Shown here: one piece after another, positions 9,577-18,378 of the stretch
How the letters are laid out: each line of letters starts with the position of its first letter
Numbering within the stretch: position 1 is the first letter of the stretch
NCBI RefSeq assembly: GCF_030269445.1
Contig: NZ_BSTJ01000004.1
Span: 310,001-374,000, forward strand
Length of the DNA stretch: 64,000 nucleotides
Reading direction: 5' to 3'
Origin: Actinoallomurus iriomotensis
Lineage (GTDB): Bacteria; Actinomycetota; Actinomycetes; Streptosporangiales; Streptosporangiaceae
Position numbers and translations under genes: made by a program
The notes under the pieces: generated by a model
What the model saw: the letters and a program-made list of their open reading frames with translations, nothing else
Database searches by the model: none
Told to the model about the DNA's origin: nothing

Positions 9577-11553
9577 GTGACACCTGATGGAAAGGTCTCG
9601 GTCTACCTCTTACAGCAGGGGATCTGGGACATGCCGCTCGAATCCATGCCGCTCGCCTCGGGGTACCTGAAGGCCGCGGCACTCACGGACGACCGCATCC
9701 GGCAGTCCGCCGAAATCAAGATCTTCAACTACCGGGGCGGAGTCACGCTCACGGAGATGGCCAACGAGATCTTCACCGACGGGGCGCCCGACGTCCTCGC
9801 CTGTTCCGTCCTCGGCTGGAACTTCCGGACGTTCGGCTCGCTGGCCGAGACGTTCAAGCAGCTGAACCCGGACGGCTGGGTCATCTTCGGCGGCACCCAC
9901 GTCACCGACCAGGCGCGCCGGACGTTCTCCATGTTCTCCGACGTGGACATCATCGTGAACGGAGAAGGGGAACTCGTCTTCCCCGACCTGCTGAACCGCT
10001 ACCTCGACGGCACGTCACGGCACCGGCTGGGCACGGTGAACGGGATCTCGTTCCGCGGCCTCGACGGCGACATCGTCACGACCCTGCCGCGGGACCGCAT
10101 CCAGGACCTCGACGTCATTCCCTCGCCGGTGCTCACCGGCGCGCTCGAACTGACCGACGACAACGGCGCGTTCCGCTACGACGTGGCGCTCATGGAGACC
10201 AACCGGGGCTGCCCGTACAAGTGCGCCTTCTGCTACTGGGGCGGCGCGATCGGGCAGCGGGTCCGCGCGTTCTCCCGGGAGCGGCTGCGCCAGGAGCTCG
10301 AGCTGTACGCGAGCCTGAAGGTCCACACGATCTGCCTGTGCGACGCGAACTTCGGCCTGCTCCCGATCGACGAGGAGTTCGTCGACGACGTCATCGAGAT
10401 CCGCGAACGCACCGGTTACCCGAGGGCGCTCGAGAGCTCCTGGGCCAAGAACAAGTCCAAGGTCTTCTACCGCATCGTCCGCAAGATGAAGGAAGCCGGC
10501 CTGCGCAGCTCCTTCACGCTCGCACTGCAGACGCTGAACCCCGAGGCGCTGCGGCTGATGAACCGCAAGAACATGAAGGTGAACGAGTGGGAGGACCTCG
10601 TCGCCTGGCTCAACAGCGAGAACCTCGAATGCTACGCAGAGCTCATCTGGGGCGCGCCGGGCGAGACCGTCGAGTCGTTCCTGGAGGGCTACGACCGGTT
10701 GTCCAGCTACGTGTCGCGCATCGCGGTCTATCCCATCCTGCTGCTGCCCAACACCGACTACTCCGAGAAGAAGGAGGAGTACGGGATCGTCTGCGTCCGC
10801 GGTGACACCGACGACTTCGAGTACGTGCTGGCGCACAACACGATGACGATGGCGGACAACCAGAAGATGCAGCGCTTCCTCTTCTGGAGCCGGGTGCTCG
10901 CCGACGCGGCCGTGTTCCGGCACTCCTGGGTCGCGCTGCGCGAACTCGGCGAGGTCACCCAGTCGCAGGTGCTGCGACGCATGGACGAGTGGATCGCCGC
11001 CACCGACGACCCGGCCGCCGTCCCGCTCCGGGAGGCCTGCACGATCGGCACGGCGACGCCCGGGGCGGCGATCGACTACCTGTACCGCGACCCGGAGGCC
11101 AAGCGGCTGCTGGAGCGCTGGTGGGAGGAGTCGATCCGGCCGTCGCTGCCGGCCGAACAGGCGCCGGTGCTGGATGAGATCTTCCGCTACGACCTGCTCA
11201 CCCAGCCGGTGTACCGGAACGAGAACGGAGGGTTCGCCGACGGGGTGTCGACGATGCTCATCGGCGACGACGAGTACGCGGTGCGCACCGGCATCACGCT
11301 CGCCTACGACGTCCCCCGGATCGTCGCCCAGTTGCGCGCCGGAGAACGGCCCGACACGGATCCCGCCACGATCACCCTCGACCTGTACTACCGGATCGGG
11401 GTCGAGTCGTTCACGACCACGACGAACAGCGAGGAGATCGTCCACTTCATGGGGCGCACGAAGGACGCGCTGTTCGGGCCCGGCGATCTGGACGACTCCT
11501 CCAGCGACGGCCCCTACACGTCGCTGCTGCGCGACACCGGCAGCTGCGGATGA
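9577..11553 (+). CDS. Radical SAM protein with N-terminal B12-binding-like domain
   Basis: A 658-residue protein starting at GTG 9577 behind AAGGGAG. Residues about 8-145 form a Rossmann-like cobalamin-binding-type domain (FGGTHVTDQARR, VNGEGELVFPDLL), but the DxHxxG base-off B12 motif is absent. The radical SAM core has the 4Fe-4S motif CxxxCxxC at Cys212, Cys216 and Cys219 (RGCPYKCAFCYWG), with a long C-terminal extension. Relatives include cobalamin-type methyltransferases and other class B-like enzymes. Its divergent position next to the PKS suggests C-methylation or an unusual radical step on the polyketide; the reaction is unknown. Confidence 0.85.
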   Translation: MTPDGKVSVYLLQQGIWDMPLESMPLASGYLKAAALTDDRIRQSAEIKIFNYRGGVTLTEMANEIFTDGAPDVLACSVLGWNFRTFGSLAETFKQLNPDGWVIFGGTHVTDQARRTFSMFSDVDIIVNGEGELVFPDLLNRYLDGTSRHRLGTVNGISFRGLDGDIVTTLPRDRIQDLDVIPSPVLTGALELTDDNGAFRYDVALMETNRGCPYKCAFCYWGGAIGQRVRAFSRERLRQELELYASLKVHTICLCDANFGLLPIDEEFVDDVIEIRERTGYPRALESSWAKNKSKVFYRIVRKMKEAGLRSSFTLALQTLNPEALRLMNRKNMKVNEWEDLVAWLNSENLECYAELIWGAPGETVESFLEGYDRLSSYVSRIAVYPILLLPNTDYSEKKEEYGIVCVRGDTDDFEYVLAHNTMTMADNQKMQRFLFWSRVLADAAVFRHSWVALRELGEVTQSQVLRRMDEWIAATDDPAAVPLREACTIGTATPGAAIDYLYRDPEAKRLLERWWEESIRPSLPAEQAPVLDEIFRYDLLTQPVYRNENGGFADGVSTMLIGDDEYAVRTGITLAYDVPRIVAQLRAGERPDTDPATITLDLYYRIGVESFTTTTNSEEIVHFMGRTKDALFGPGDLDDSSSDGPYTSLLRDTGSCG

Positions 11554-11807
11554 CGGCCGGGCGCGCCCTCGTACGGGGGCTCCCACGCCGCGCGCTGCGC
11601 GGGTTGCTCGATGGACTGACGTACATCGGGGCGGCCATGTGGATAAGCCCGGAGGTCTTCACCGCCCTCTCGGCCCAGCACACGGGGACGGGGGCGGAGG
11701 CGCACCGCGACCCGGACCACATCACTCCCTATGACGACCTGCCCACCGAGGAACGCCGTCTTTTGCTCGGACTGGACGACCAGTTCAGACGGGAGTCCGA
11801 GCGTTAG
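11550..11807 (+). CDS. Small protein of unknown function coupled to radical SAM gene
   Basis: An 85-residue ORF whose ATG overlaps the stop of the radical SAM gene (ATGA), so it is probably translated as its partner. It starts MTAGRALVRGLPRRALRGLL, has a short hydrophobic stretch (LTYIGAAMWISPEVFTALSA) and an acidic, charged end (LPTEERRLLLGLDDQFRR). I do not recognise the family. It could be a small accessory or substrate-docking protein of the radical SAM enzyme, but that rests only on the overlap. Confidence 0.55.
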   Translation: MTAGRALVRGLPRRALRGLLDGLTYIGAAMWISPEVFTALSAQHTGTGAEAHRDPDHITPYDDLPTEERRLLLGLDDQFRRESER

Positions 11808-12148
11808 GACCAGGACGCCGCCGAACGGCATCGGTCCGCGCCATCCACGACCGCCCACCGGCCGCGGATGGCGCGGACGCGGTGTCCGACCGATCCGCCA
11901 CCAACGCCTCCAGGTCCTGTCCCGGCGCCCACCGCCCCACCTCACGGCACTCACCAGACGCTCGACGCCGGTCACCACCCGATCCGGAGAGCGACGGTCA
12001 CGTGCCTCGCGCCGCAGCCGCTCAACGGTGACGCCGGGCGACATCGGTCCGCGCCGTCCGCGACCGCCCGCCGCACGCGGATGGCGCCAGCCGGTGTCCG
12101 ATCGGTCCGCCACCGGTCCCTCCGAGGCCAGTCCCGGCGCCCGCCGGC
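11808..12148. other. Non-coding stretch holding a degenerate copy of a glycosyltransferase 3' end
   Basis: No intact gene. Read leftwards, the sequence encodes a near copy of the last ~30 residues of the glycosyltransferase at 12149 (ERLRREARDRRSPDRVV versus ERLRRETHDRPSPDRVV), with the stop codon TAG changed to TGG at 11939-11937. The flanking non-coding DNA is duplicated as well. Confidence 0.65.
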
Positions 12149-12254
12149 CTACCGCGCGGCGCTCACCAGGCGCTCGATGTCGGTCACGACCCGGTCCGGG
12201 GAGGGACGGTCGTGTGTCTCGCGGCGCAGCCGCTCGGCGGCGGCACGGTACGAC
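11829..12254. repeat. Imperfect tandem duplication, unit about 212-213 bp
   Basis: The segment beginning CATCGGTCCGCGCC at 11829 recurs at 12042, and both copies stay aligned through the glycosyltransferase C-terminal codons (AACCAGACGCTC-like and CACCAGGCGCTC-like stretches, then CCGATCCGG versus CCGGTCCGG). The copies differ at many positions and by a one-base indel, so the duplication is old. It covers the gene's 3' end plus about 110 bp downstream. Either the tail was duplicated, or the left copy is the last trace of a second glycosyltransferase gene. Confidence 0.65.
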
Positions 12255-13324
12255 GGGTCGCTCAGCAGTTCCGCCAGACGTTCCCGGATCACTCGCGGCT
12301 CCGCCTTGGACGCCTCGACGGTGATGCCCGCCCCCGCGCCGGCGAGTCCGGCCGCGTGACGGACGTGGTCGGGAAGACGCGTGACGAGGAGCTGGGGCAG
12401 ACCGTACGCGACGCCGGTCAGCGACGTGCCCGCACCGCCGTGGGCGACCACGGCGTCGCAGGTGGGCAGGAGCAGGTGCAGCGGCGCCGACTCGACGACG
12501 CGCGTGCCCGGTGGAAGCGGGCCGAGCAACGTCCGCTGGCCGGGGGTGACCGCGAGCACCGGCTCCACATCGAGGTCGCCGATCGCCCGTGCCACCTGGC
12601 CGGTGAGGAAGAACGCGGGGTCCAGCCGGCTCAGCGTCGTACCCCAGGTGACGCACACGCGAGGCCGGCCGTCCGGTGGGGGCAGCACGGGCGGAGCTCC
12701 GGGGCCGTTGTAGGGCACGTACCGCACCGGGAGCCGGGGCGAGGGGGCCTCGGCCTGCATCCCGTCCGGGCACGGATCGACGGTCGCGGCCCCGTACACG
12801 TCGAGCTCGTCCAACCCCAGCCGGGCGCGCAGCGGGGCGAGCGCGTCCCGCAGGAAGTCCCCGGCGGCGCTCATCAGGTCGACGCCGTACAGGTGACGCA
12901 CCGCGGGGATGCCCAGTACGGCCGCCGCCGCCGGCCCGGCGAAGGCGGTGGGCTCGAACACGATGAGATCCGCCCCCCAGCGACGAGCGAGCACGATCAG
13001 GTCGTCGACCATGGCCTCCGCGAGCGTGGCCAGCAGGCCGAGGACACGCGGGCCTCCGCGCTTCGGCCGCGGCCCGCCCGCCGACGGCGACGGCGACGCC
13101 GACGGTGACGGTGACGGCGTCGAGGCGATCTGCCGGAACACCGCGACCGCGTCGACGTCGTGACCGACCGAGGCGACCGGCAGGCCGGTCCGGGCGGCCG
13201 TATCGGCGAGCGCCGGCGGGCTCGCCACCAGCACCTCGTGGCCACCCGTCCGGCAGGCCCACGCGACCGGGACCATCGCGTACAGGTGAGAAGGCCATGC
13301 CCATGTCGTGAAAATGATCCGCAT
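12149..13324 (-). CDS. Glycosyltransferase, macrolide/EryCIII type (GT1)
   Basis: A 391-residue GT-B enzyme starting MRIIFTTWAWPSHLYAMVPVAWACRTGGHEV, the typical start of activator-type antibiotic glycosyltransferases. The C-terminal nucleotide-sugar pocket shows VVESAPLHLLLPTCDAVV and HGGAGTSLTGVAYGLPQL. It should attach an activated deoxysugar to the polyketide. An unusual Ser/Pro-rich insert (STPSPSPSASPSPSAG) lies about 80 residues from the start. The ATG at 13324 has no strong ribosome site. The partial sugar gene at 1-616 is a plausible partner; other sugar genes must be outside the window. Confidence 0.85.
   Translation of the reverse strand: MRIIFTTWAWPSHLYAMVPVAWACRTGGHEVLVASPPALADTAARTGLPVASVGHDVDAVAVFRQIASTPSPSPSASPSPSAGGPRPKRGGPRVLGLLATLAEAMVDDLIVLARRWGADLIVFEPTAFAGPAAAAVLGIPAVRHLYGVDLMSAAGDFLRDALAPLRARLGLDELDVYGAATVDPCPDGMQAEAPSPRLPVRYVPYNGPGAPPVLPPPDGRPRVCVTWGTTLSRLDPAFFLTGQVARAIGDLDVEPVLAVTPGQRTLLGPLPPGTRVVESAPLHLLLPTCDAVVAHGGAGTSLTGVAYGLPQLLVTRLPDHVRHAAGLAGAGAGITVEASKAEPRVIRERLAELLSDPSYRAAAERLRRETHDRPSPDRVVTDIERLVSAAR
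13079..13122. repeat. Hexanucleotide repeat encoding (Ser-Pro)n inside glycosyltransferase
   Basis: A run of related six-base units (GACGGC/GACGGT on the plus strand) encodes alternating Ser-Pro/Ser-Ala in the glycosyltransferase. Units of six keep the frame, so copy changes would lengthen a flexible linker rather than switch the gene off. Confidence 0.7.
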
Positions 13325-14008
13325 CGGTCCATCGCAGCAGCGGCGTCTGGTGGCCTCCTCCACTGTCGCTCGACCCGGACCCGATCCTGAGTCTTGATCG
13401 ACGACCGGCACGAGCCGGCGCATCTCCAGCGACGCGCCGCCCGGGATCCCCACGCCGGAGGAGCACGTCCCCGACCTGGGGTCGCTGCGCGACCCAGCCT
13501 CGCCGGCGATGGTCGTGGCGTCGGCCGACCAGGCCGAAGCGAGATCACCGGCCGACTTTTGGCGACCCCGGCCGAATGCCCGCAGCACCCCTCGGCCCTG
13601 GCTCGCTCCATCGGCTACGAGGCGGCGAGTGCAGCGTTGTTTCGCCGGTCCTGGCTCCCGTCTTCGATCCGCACGCGGTCGCGTGCGGCTACCGGTTGAG
13701 CGAGTCGAGGTGGTGCGGCGCGACGTCGATGTCGCCGCTCTCCGGTCGCTGTCGGCGAAGTGCACCTGGCGGAGATGCGATCCGGCGACGAGGTAGACGA
13801 GACCGGGCCGTCGTCCTCGATCCGCGCGCGATAGAGGACGACGTTGGATGGCAACCGCGCCGCCGGGCTCATCACGGCGAGACTGGGCGCGGGCGGGGTA
13901 CTGTACGCCACCGCACCGGGCCTCGGCCGGGCCGGCGTCGCCGCCTGCCGGTCGACACGCACGGAATCGACCACCGACAGTCCGCTCCCCTGACCCGGAG
14001 GGAACAAC
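13325..14008. other. 684-bp region without an intact gene; probable gene debris
   Basis: No frame runs through with sensible coding. On the minus strand, pieces in different frames look protein-like: RLPSNVVLYRARIEDDGPV (about 13800-13856), then VYLVAGSHLRQVHFADS one frame over, then DIDVAPHHLDSLNR ending in TAG at about 13695. This is the pattern of a frameshifted, decayed gene end, family not recognised. A hairpin with CTGGGGTCGC/GCGACCCAG arms lies near 13478-13499. The last 15 bases hold the GGAGGG ribosome site of the next gene. Confidence 0.4.
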
Positions 14009-14479
14009 ATGACGATCATCACCGCGGATCTCTACGACGAGCACGGAGACGACCTGCAGTCGTGCGAACTCCAGCTGCGTCAGTTCGGTCGCCGCACCGC
14101 GTTCCACGGAGACGTCACCACGGTCCGCTGCCACGAGGACAACGTGCTGCTCAAATCCGTCCTGACCGAACCGGGGGAAGGACGTGTCCTGGTCGTCGAC
14201 GGCGGCGGATCACTCCGTGCCGCGCTGATGGGCGACCTCATCGCCACTCTCGCCGCCGACAACCGCTGGGCCGGAGTCGTCATCAACGGCGCCGTCCGCG
14301 ACACCGTCGCGCTGCGCACCATCGACCTCGGCATCAAGGCGCTGGGGTCCAACCCGCGTAAGAGCCGCAAAGAGGGACTCGGCGACCGTGACGTCCCGGT
14401 CTCCTTCGGCGGCGTCACGTTCCACCCCGGCACCCGCCTGTTCAGCGACGACGACGGAATCCTGGTAACCCGCGCCTGA
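14009..14479 (+). CDS. rraA: RraA-like protein (ribonuclease E inhibitor / HMG aldolase family)
   Basis: A 156-residue protein starting [20 protein letters not shown] behind CGGAGGGAACAAC. It has the family signature [25 protein letters not shown], including the arginine and aspartate that bind substrate and metal in 4-hydroxy-4-methyl-2-oxoglutarate aldolases, and ends with [19 protein letters not shown]. In proteobacteria RraA restrains RNase E; in actinomycetes the family is more often an aldolase or oxaloacetate decarboxylase. Position beside the debris region gives no pathway clue. Confidence 0.88.
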   Translation: MTIITADLYDEHGDDLQSCELQLRQFGRRTAFHGDVTTVRCHEDNVLLKSVLTEPGEGRVLVVDGGGSLRAALMGDLIATLAADNRWAGVVINGAVRDTVALRTIDLGIKALGSNPRKSRKEGLGDRDVPVSFGGVTFHPGTRLFSDDDGILVTRA

Positions 14480-15276
14480 CACACCCGGGCGACTGAACGG
14501 GCTGGTGGAGCGGGTCCCGAAGGTCGCGTGCGGCGGCGGGAGGTGGCGAACACCGTGGAGGCGGCGTTCCCGCAGGTGGAGATGGAACCGGTCTCCCGAC
14601 GCTGCTCGAGACCGACGCCTGTTTCCCGTACGGGAGGACGCGAGGACGGTCGCCCTGCCTCGGAGCCGTCCCCCCGCCTCGCTCGGCCGGATCCGCCGGT
14701 GATCGTGCCGCAGGCGGGCGTCGCGGATGACGCCGTACGGCGCTGGTCACGGGTGGCGACGTACGGGCCAATGGGCGTTTGAAAGCAGCATGAAAACTGA
14801 GCTTCAACTGCGATGGCGCACGGGCTATCCCCGCCGGTTCTACGCCTTCACCATTCGTGGACGAGTATTCGACGTCACCAGAATTCCAATGATTCGGAGG
14901 CAGCATGTCCGCTCCCACGCATCGTCGTCTCTCAAGGCGGAGTCGGGTGATCCTGTCCATCGCGGCGTCCTGGAGGAGGCGCCCGGTGTCGCCGGCGGAA
15001 CGGGCCGGCCGCATGGTCGACCACCACGTCACGGCAGGTAACCGCCCAGCTACCGCTCGCGAGCCATCTGGACTGCCGTTCGTGGGCGGGGAGCCGTTGT
15101 AGAGGACATTTCTGGCCCGCCACTGGCAGCGGCGCGCCGGAGCGTGAAAACAAATGAAAAATGACGCGGCGATGAAAGCCCGTTGCACGCCTCATCGTCC
15201 CGACGTATGTTGTCGGAACTCCGGGCCAGAGAATGCCCTGCGAAGAGCATTCAGTGAGATTTCCGTGGGAGTACCC
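14480..15276. other. Long gap without an intact gene
   Basis: Nearly 800 bp with only short, unconvincing frames. Codon use drifts between frames, and the part around 14770-14900 is AT-richer than its surroundings. One short frame with a good ribosome site (14905-15102) looks like a truncated signal-peptide gene. The rest probably contains the promoter of the secreted hydrolase at 15277. Confidence 0.4.
14905..15102 (+). pseudogene. Possible remnant of a secreted-protein gene (truncated)
   Basis: A 65-residue frame beginning MSAPTHRRLSRRSRVILSIAASW behind TCGGAGGCAGC, a good ribosome site with a basic then hydrophobic signal-peptide-like start. The hydrophobic core is cut short after about six residues, and the rest is arginine-rich and featureless, as expected after a frameshift. 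I do not recognise a parent family. Confidence 0.3.
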
Positions 15277-17049
15277 GTGCGACGACTCAGATTTGCATGC
15301 CCGCCTCGGTCTCTACTCCGTACGCTCGCCGCGGCCGTCGCTCTGGCCGCGGCCGCCCTGGCCCCGATCGGCGCGACACCCGCCTCGGCCGCGACGTCCG
15401 CCGGCGTGTCGGTCGACGCCGGCCGGGCGCTGGCCTCGATACCGTCCTCCGCGTTCGGCATGAACGTGGCCGTCTACGACGGTTACATGAACGACTCCCC
15501 CGTCGCGGGCCTGCTCAAGGGCGCCGGGATCGGCGCCGTGCGCTACCCGGGCGGCTCCTATGCCGACATCTACCACTGGAAGACCAACACCGCCGACGGC
15601 GGATACGTCGCGCCGAACACCGACTTCGACTCGTACATGAACACGGTCCGCTCGGCCGGTGCGCAGCCGATCATCATCGCGAACTACGGGTCCGGCACGC
15701 CGCAGGAGGCCGCGGACTGGGTGCGCTACGCCAACGTGACCAAGGGGTACGGCGCCAAGTACTGGGAGATCGGCAACGAGGTCTACGGCAACGGTGAGTA
15801 CGGCTCCGGCTGGGAGAACGACACCCACTCCAGCAAGAGCGCGACCACGTACGCCCAGAACCTGCTGCAGTACGTCACGGCGATGAAGGCGGCCGACCCC
15901 ACCATCAAGATCGGCGCGGTGCTGACCACTCCGGGAAGCTGGCCGGACGGGATCACCGGGCCGGGCGACGGCGCCGACTGGAACCACACCGTCATGTCGA
16001 TCGCCGGCTCGAAGATCGACTTCGTGGTCGTGCACTGGTACCCGGGCGGCGACAGCCCCGCCGACCTGCTCACCAAGCCGCAGGCCCAGATCGGCACCAT
16101 CACCGCCACGCTACGTTCGCTGATCGACCAGTACGCCGGCGCGAACGCCCCCAACGTCGGCATCGCCGTCACCGAGACCAACTCCACGATCGACAAGGAC
16201 ACCCACCCGGCCGCGCTGTTCGCACCGGACGACTACCTGACCTGGCTGGAGAACGGCGCGTTCAACATCGACTGGTGGAACCTGCACAACGGGTCCAACG
16301 GCACCACCACCGTGAACGGCGCCACCGACTACAACGACGAAGGCGTACTGTCCAACGCCTCGGGCAGCGAACCCGCCGCGGAGACGCCGTTCGCGCCCTA
16401 CTACGGCATCCAGCTGATGACCAGGCTCGGCGCGCCCGGCGACACGCTCGTCCGCGCGAGCAGCACCCAGCCGCTCCTGACCGTGCACGCGGTCAAACGG
16501 AGCAACGGAGACGTGGACCTGCTGTTCATCAACAAGGACCCGTCCAACGCCTACACGGCGAACCTCTCCTACAGCGGATTCACCCCGTCGTCGGCCACGC
16601 CCACCGTGTACACGTACGCGCAGAACGCCACGTCCATCACCTCCACGACCACCGGCAGCGCCACGAGCCAGACCATCCCGGCGTACTCGCTCGTCGTCGT
16701 CCAGCTCCACCCGGGCGGCGGCGGGGGCGGCGGCGCCTGCCGGGTGAGCTACACGAAGAACGAGTGGCCGGGCGGTCTCACCGCCGGCATCACCGTCACC
16801 AACACCGGGACCAGCGCCGTCAACGGCTGGACACTGGCGTTCGCCTTCCCGGGCGACACGAAGGTGACCAGCGCCTGGAACGCCACGGTGACGCAGGCCG
16901 CGGCGGCGGTGACCGCGAAGAACGTGTCGTACAACGGCACGATCGCCCCGGGGGCCGACGTGTCGTTCGGATTCCAGGGAACCTGGACGAGCGGCGACGC
17001 CGCCCCGACGTCCTTCACCCTCAACGGCACGACCTGCACGACCGGCTGA
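15277..17049 (+). CDS. Secreted alpha-L-arabinofuranosidase-like glycoside hydrolase with C-terminal CBM2
   Basis: About 590 residues from GTG 15277 (behind GTGGGAG). Residues 1-38 are a signal peptide ending in ATPASA. The catalytic TIM barrel is clan GH-A, nearest GH51/GH39 in feel: VRYPGGSYADIYHW, acid/base glutamate in KYWEIGNEVYG, nucleophile candidate in VTETNST. A beta-sandwich follows, then a Gly-rich linker (GGGGGGG) and a CBM2 cellulose-binding module (CRVSYTKNEWPGGLTAGITV) with a closing cysteine near the C-terminus. It likely debranches plant arabinoxylan outside the cell. An upstream in-frame ATG at 15154 is less likely because it would bury the signal peptide. Confidence 0.82.
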   Translation: MRRLRFACPPRSLLRTLAAAVALAAAALAPIGATPASAATSAGVSVDAGRALASIPSSAFGMNVAVYDGYMNDSPVAGLLKGAGIGAVRYPGGSYADIYHWKTNTADGGYVAPNTDFDSYMNTVRSAGAQPIIIANYGSGTPQEAADWVRYANVTKGYGAKYWEIGNEVYGNGEYGSGWENDTHSSKSATTYAQNLLQYVTAMKAADPTIKIGAVLTTPGSWPDGITGPGDGADWNHTVMSIAGSKIDFVVVHWYPGGDSPADLLTKPQAQIGTITATLRSLIDQYAGANAPNVGIAVTETNSTIDKDTHPAALFAPDDYLTWLENGAFNIDWWNLHNGSNGTTTVNGATDYNDEGVLSNASGSEPAAETPFAPYYGIQLMTRLGAPGDTLVRASSTQPLLTVHAVKRSNGDVDLLFINKDPSNAYTANLSYSGFTPSSATPTVYTYAQNATSITSTTTGSATSQTIPAYSLVVVQLHPGGGGGGGACRVSYTKNEWPGGLTAGITVTNTGTSAVNGWTLAFAFPGDTKVTSAWNATVTQAAAAVTAKNVSYNGTIAPGADVSFGFQGTWTSGDAAPTSFTLNGTTCTTG

Positions 17050-17059
17050 GCGCCGGAGG

Positions 17060-17749
17060 TCAGTGGCGTTCCGCCATGGTCCGGGAGGCACGTCTCGCGT
17101 GGTGGCGGCCGGACGCGGGCGTTCCGACGTCCTCCAGGCCGCGGCGAATCGACGGGATGTCGAAGATACCGACGACCACGAGCGAGACTCCGGCCGCGAC
17201 AAGGTAGCCGCCGACGACATCCACCGGATAGTGCACCCCGAGGTAGACCCGCGCGAACCCCACCCCGAGCGCGAACAACACGCCGAGGATCGCCACGAGC
17301 GCCCGCAGCCGCCCCCGTACGAGGAGGAACAACAGCAACGCGACGGCCGCCGCCACGGTGGCGTGCCCGCTGGGAAAGCTCTCCTCGTTGTCCGGCGGGA
17401 TCACCCACAGTCGTTGCGGCGGGCGATGTTCGGCCAGCAGGATCTTGACGGCGAACGCGACCGCGAGCGACCCCGCCATCAGGCAAGCGGTGATCAACGC
17501 GTCCCGGCGCCGGCGCAGCAGCCACAGGCCGACCGGAACGACGACCGCGATGACCGCGCCGACCTCCGCCTGGGCGACGGCCGTGGCCCCCTTCGCCCCC
17601 AGGGTGAGTACGGCGTCCCGTATCGGCACGAGATGTTCGTCCAGCCGGATGTCGACACGGGTGAGCGTCGGTGTCTTGGCGACGATGCCCAGCACCGCCA
17701 TGAGCATGAGAAGCAGCAGCCCACCAACGATCTTCATCCGCTCCGTCAC
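17060..17749 (-). CDS. PAP2-family membrane phosphatase
   Basis: A 229-residue membrane protein with about six hydrophobic helices. The three phosphatase motifs are clear: KILLAEHRPP, then SFPSGHATV, then RVYLGVHYPVDVVGG, giving the Lys/Arg, His and Arg/His/Asp active site facing the outer membrane leaflet side. It dephosphorylates a lipid phosphate, for example undecaprenyl or phosphatidylglycerol phosphate. I prefer GTG 17749 (after GAAAGG plus six bases) to GTG 17770. It converges on the hydrolase gene at 17049 with a ten-base gap. Confidence 0.88.
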   Translation of the reverse strand: MTERMKIVGGLLLLMLMAVLGIVAKTPTLTRVDIRLDEHLVPIRDAVLTLGAKGATAVAQAEVGAVIAVVVPVGLWLLRRRRDALITACLMAGSLAVAFAVKILLAEHRPPQRLWVIPPDNEESFPSGHATVAAAVALLLFLLVRGRLRALVAILGVLFALGVGFARVYLGVHYPVDVVGGYLVAAGVSLVVVGIFDIPSIRRGLEDVGTPASGRHHARRASRTMAERH

Positions 17750-17895
17750 GTGCAGCCTTTCAACGATCACGCGATGTACATCGCGACTTCATGATCGCGA
17801 CACGCTATCGCCTCCGTGATGGCGATGACACGCTGCGTCGGCTCCACGTCCAGAACGGCGTGTGCGACCTCGTCGCCGGGATAGTCTCGGTCGGT

Positions 17896-18303
17896 GTGAA
17901 CGGCCGGCAGCTGTCGCGACGCGCCCCGGGAGTGGCGGGCATGCTGCTCCTGTTGTTCGTCACCGCCGGTCTGTTGCTCATGCACGGGGTTCAGTCCTCG
18001 GCGAGCCCGACCGACATCCGCGGCGTCCCGCTCATGCCGGCCACGACGACGTCCATGCCGGCCGGGCATGGCGAGCACGCCGTCGGGCACTCTTGCCCCT
18101 GCGACGGTCACCATCATCCGGGCGGGCAGATGTGCCTGGCTCTGCTGGTCCTCGGATCCCTGCTGCTGTTCGGCGCCCTGCTCGTTCGATCCGTGCCCGG
18201 CCGGACGACGCCGCCGCCGGGCGCGGCCGTCCCCGGACACGGGCACTCCGGGCGTTCGCCTCCTCCTCCGTCGATCTTCCAGCTTTCCGTGCTCCGGCTG
18301 TGA
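17896..18303 (+). CDS. DUF6153-family small His-rich membrane protein
   Basis: About 135 residues. A basic start is followed by a transmembrane helix (GMLLLLFVTAGLLLMHGVQ), a loop rich in His, Met and Cys (GHGEHAVGHSCPCDGHHHPGG) and a second helix (CLALLVLGSLLLFGALLV). This matches the actinobacterial DUF6153 layout, often found near copper-related genes; the loop looks able to bind metal. GTG 17896 or ATG 17941 could be the start; I chose the former because family members have a short basic leader. It precedes the DUF305 gene. Confidence 0.65.
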   Translation: MNGRQLSRRAPGVAGMLLLLFVTAGLLLMHGVQSSASPTDIRGVPLMPATTTSMPAGHGEHAVGHSCPCDGHHHPGGQMCLALLVLGSLLLFGALLVRSVPGRTTPPPGAAVPGHGHSGRSPPPPSIFQLSVLRL

Positions 18304-18378
18304 CAGGCGTCTGGGCTCGTTCGAGCCACGACGCCTCGATCAACACGTCAGCAGACGGAATGAAATGGAAGAAGACGC

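Noticed and set aside
12149-14134. The glycosyltransferase frame stays open about 800 bp upstream of ATG 13324
   Set aside because: The upstream part is Arg/Gly/Ser-rich without protein-like character, and the family N-terminus (MRIIFTTWAWPSHL) begins exactly at 13324.
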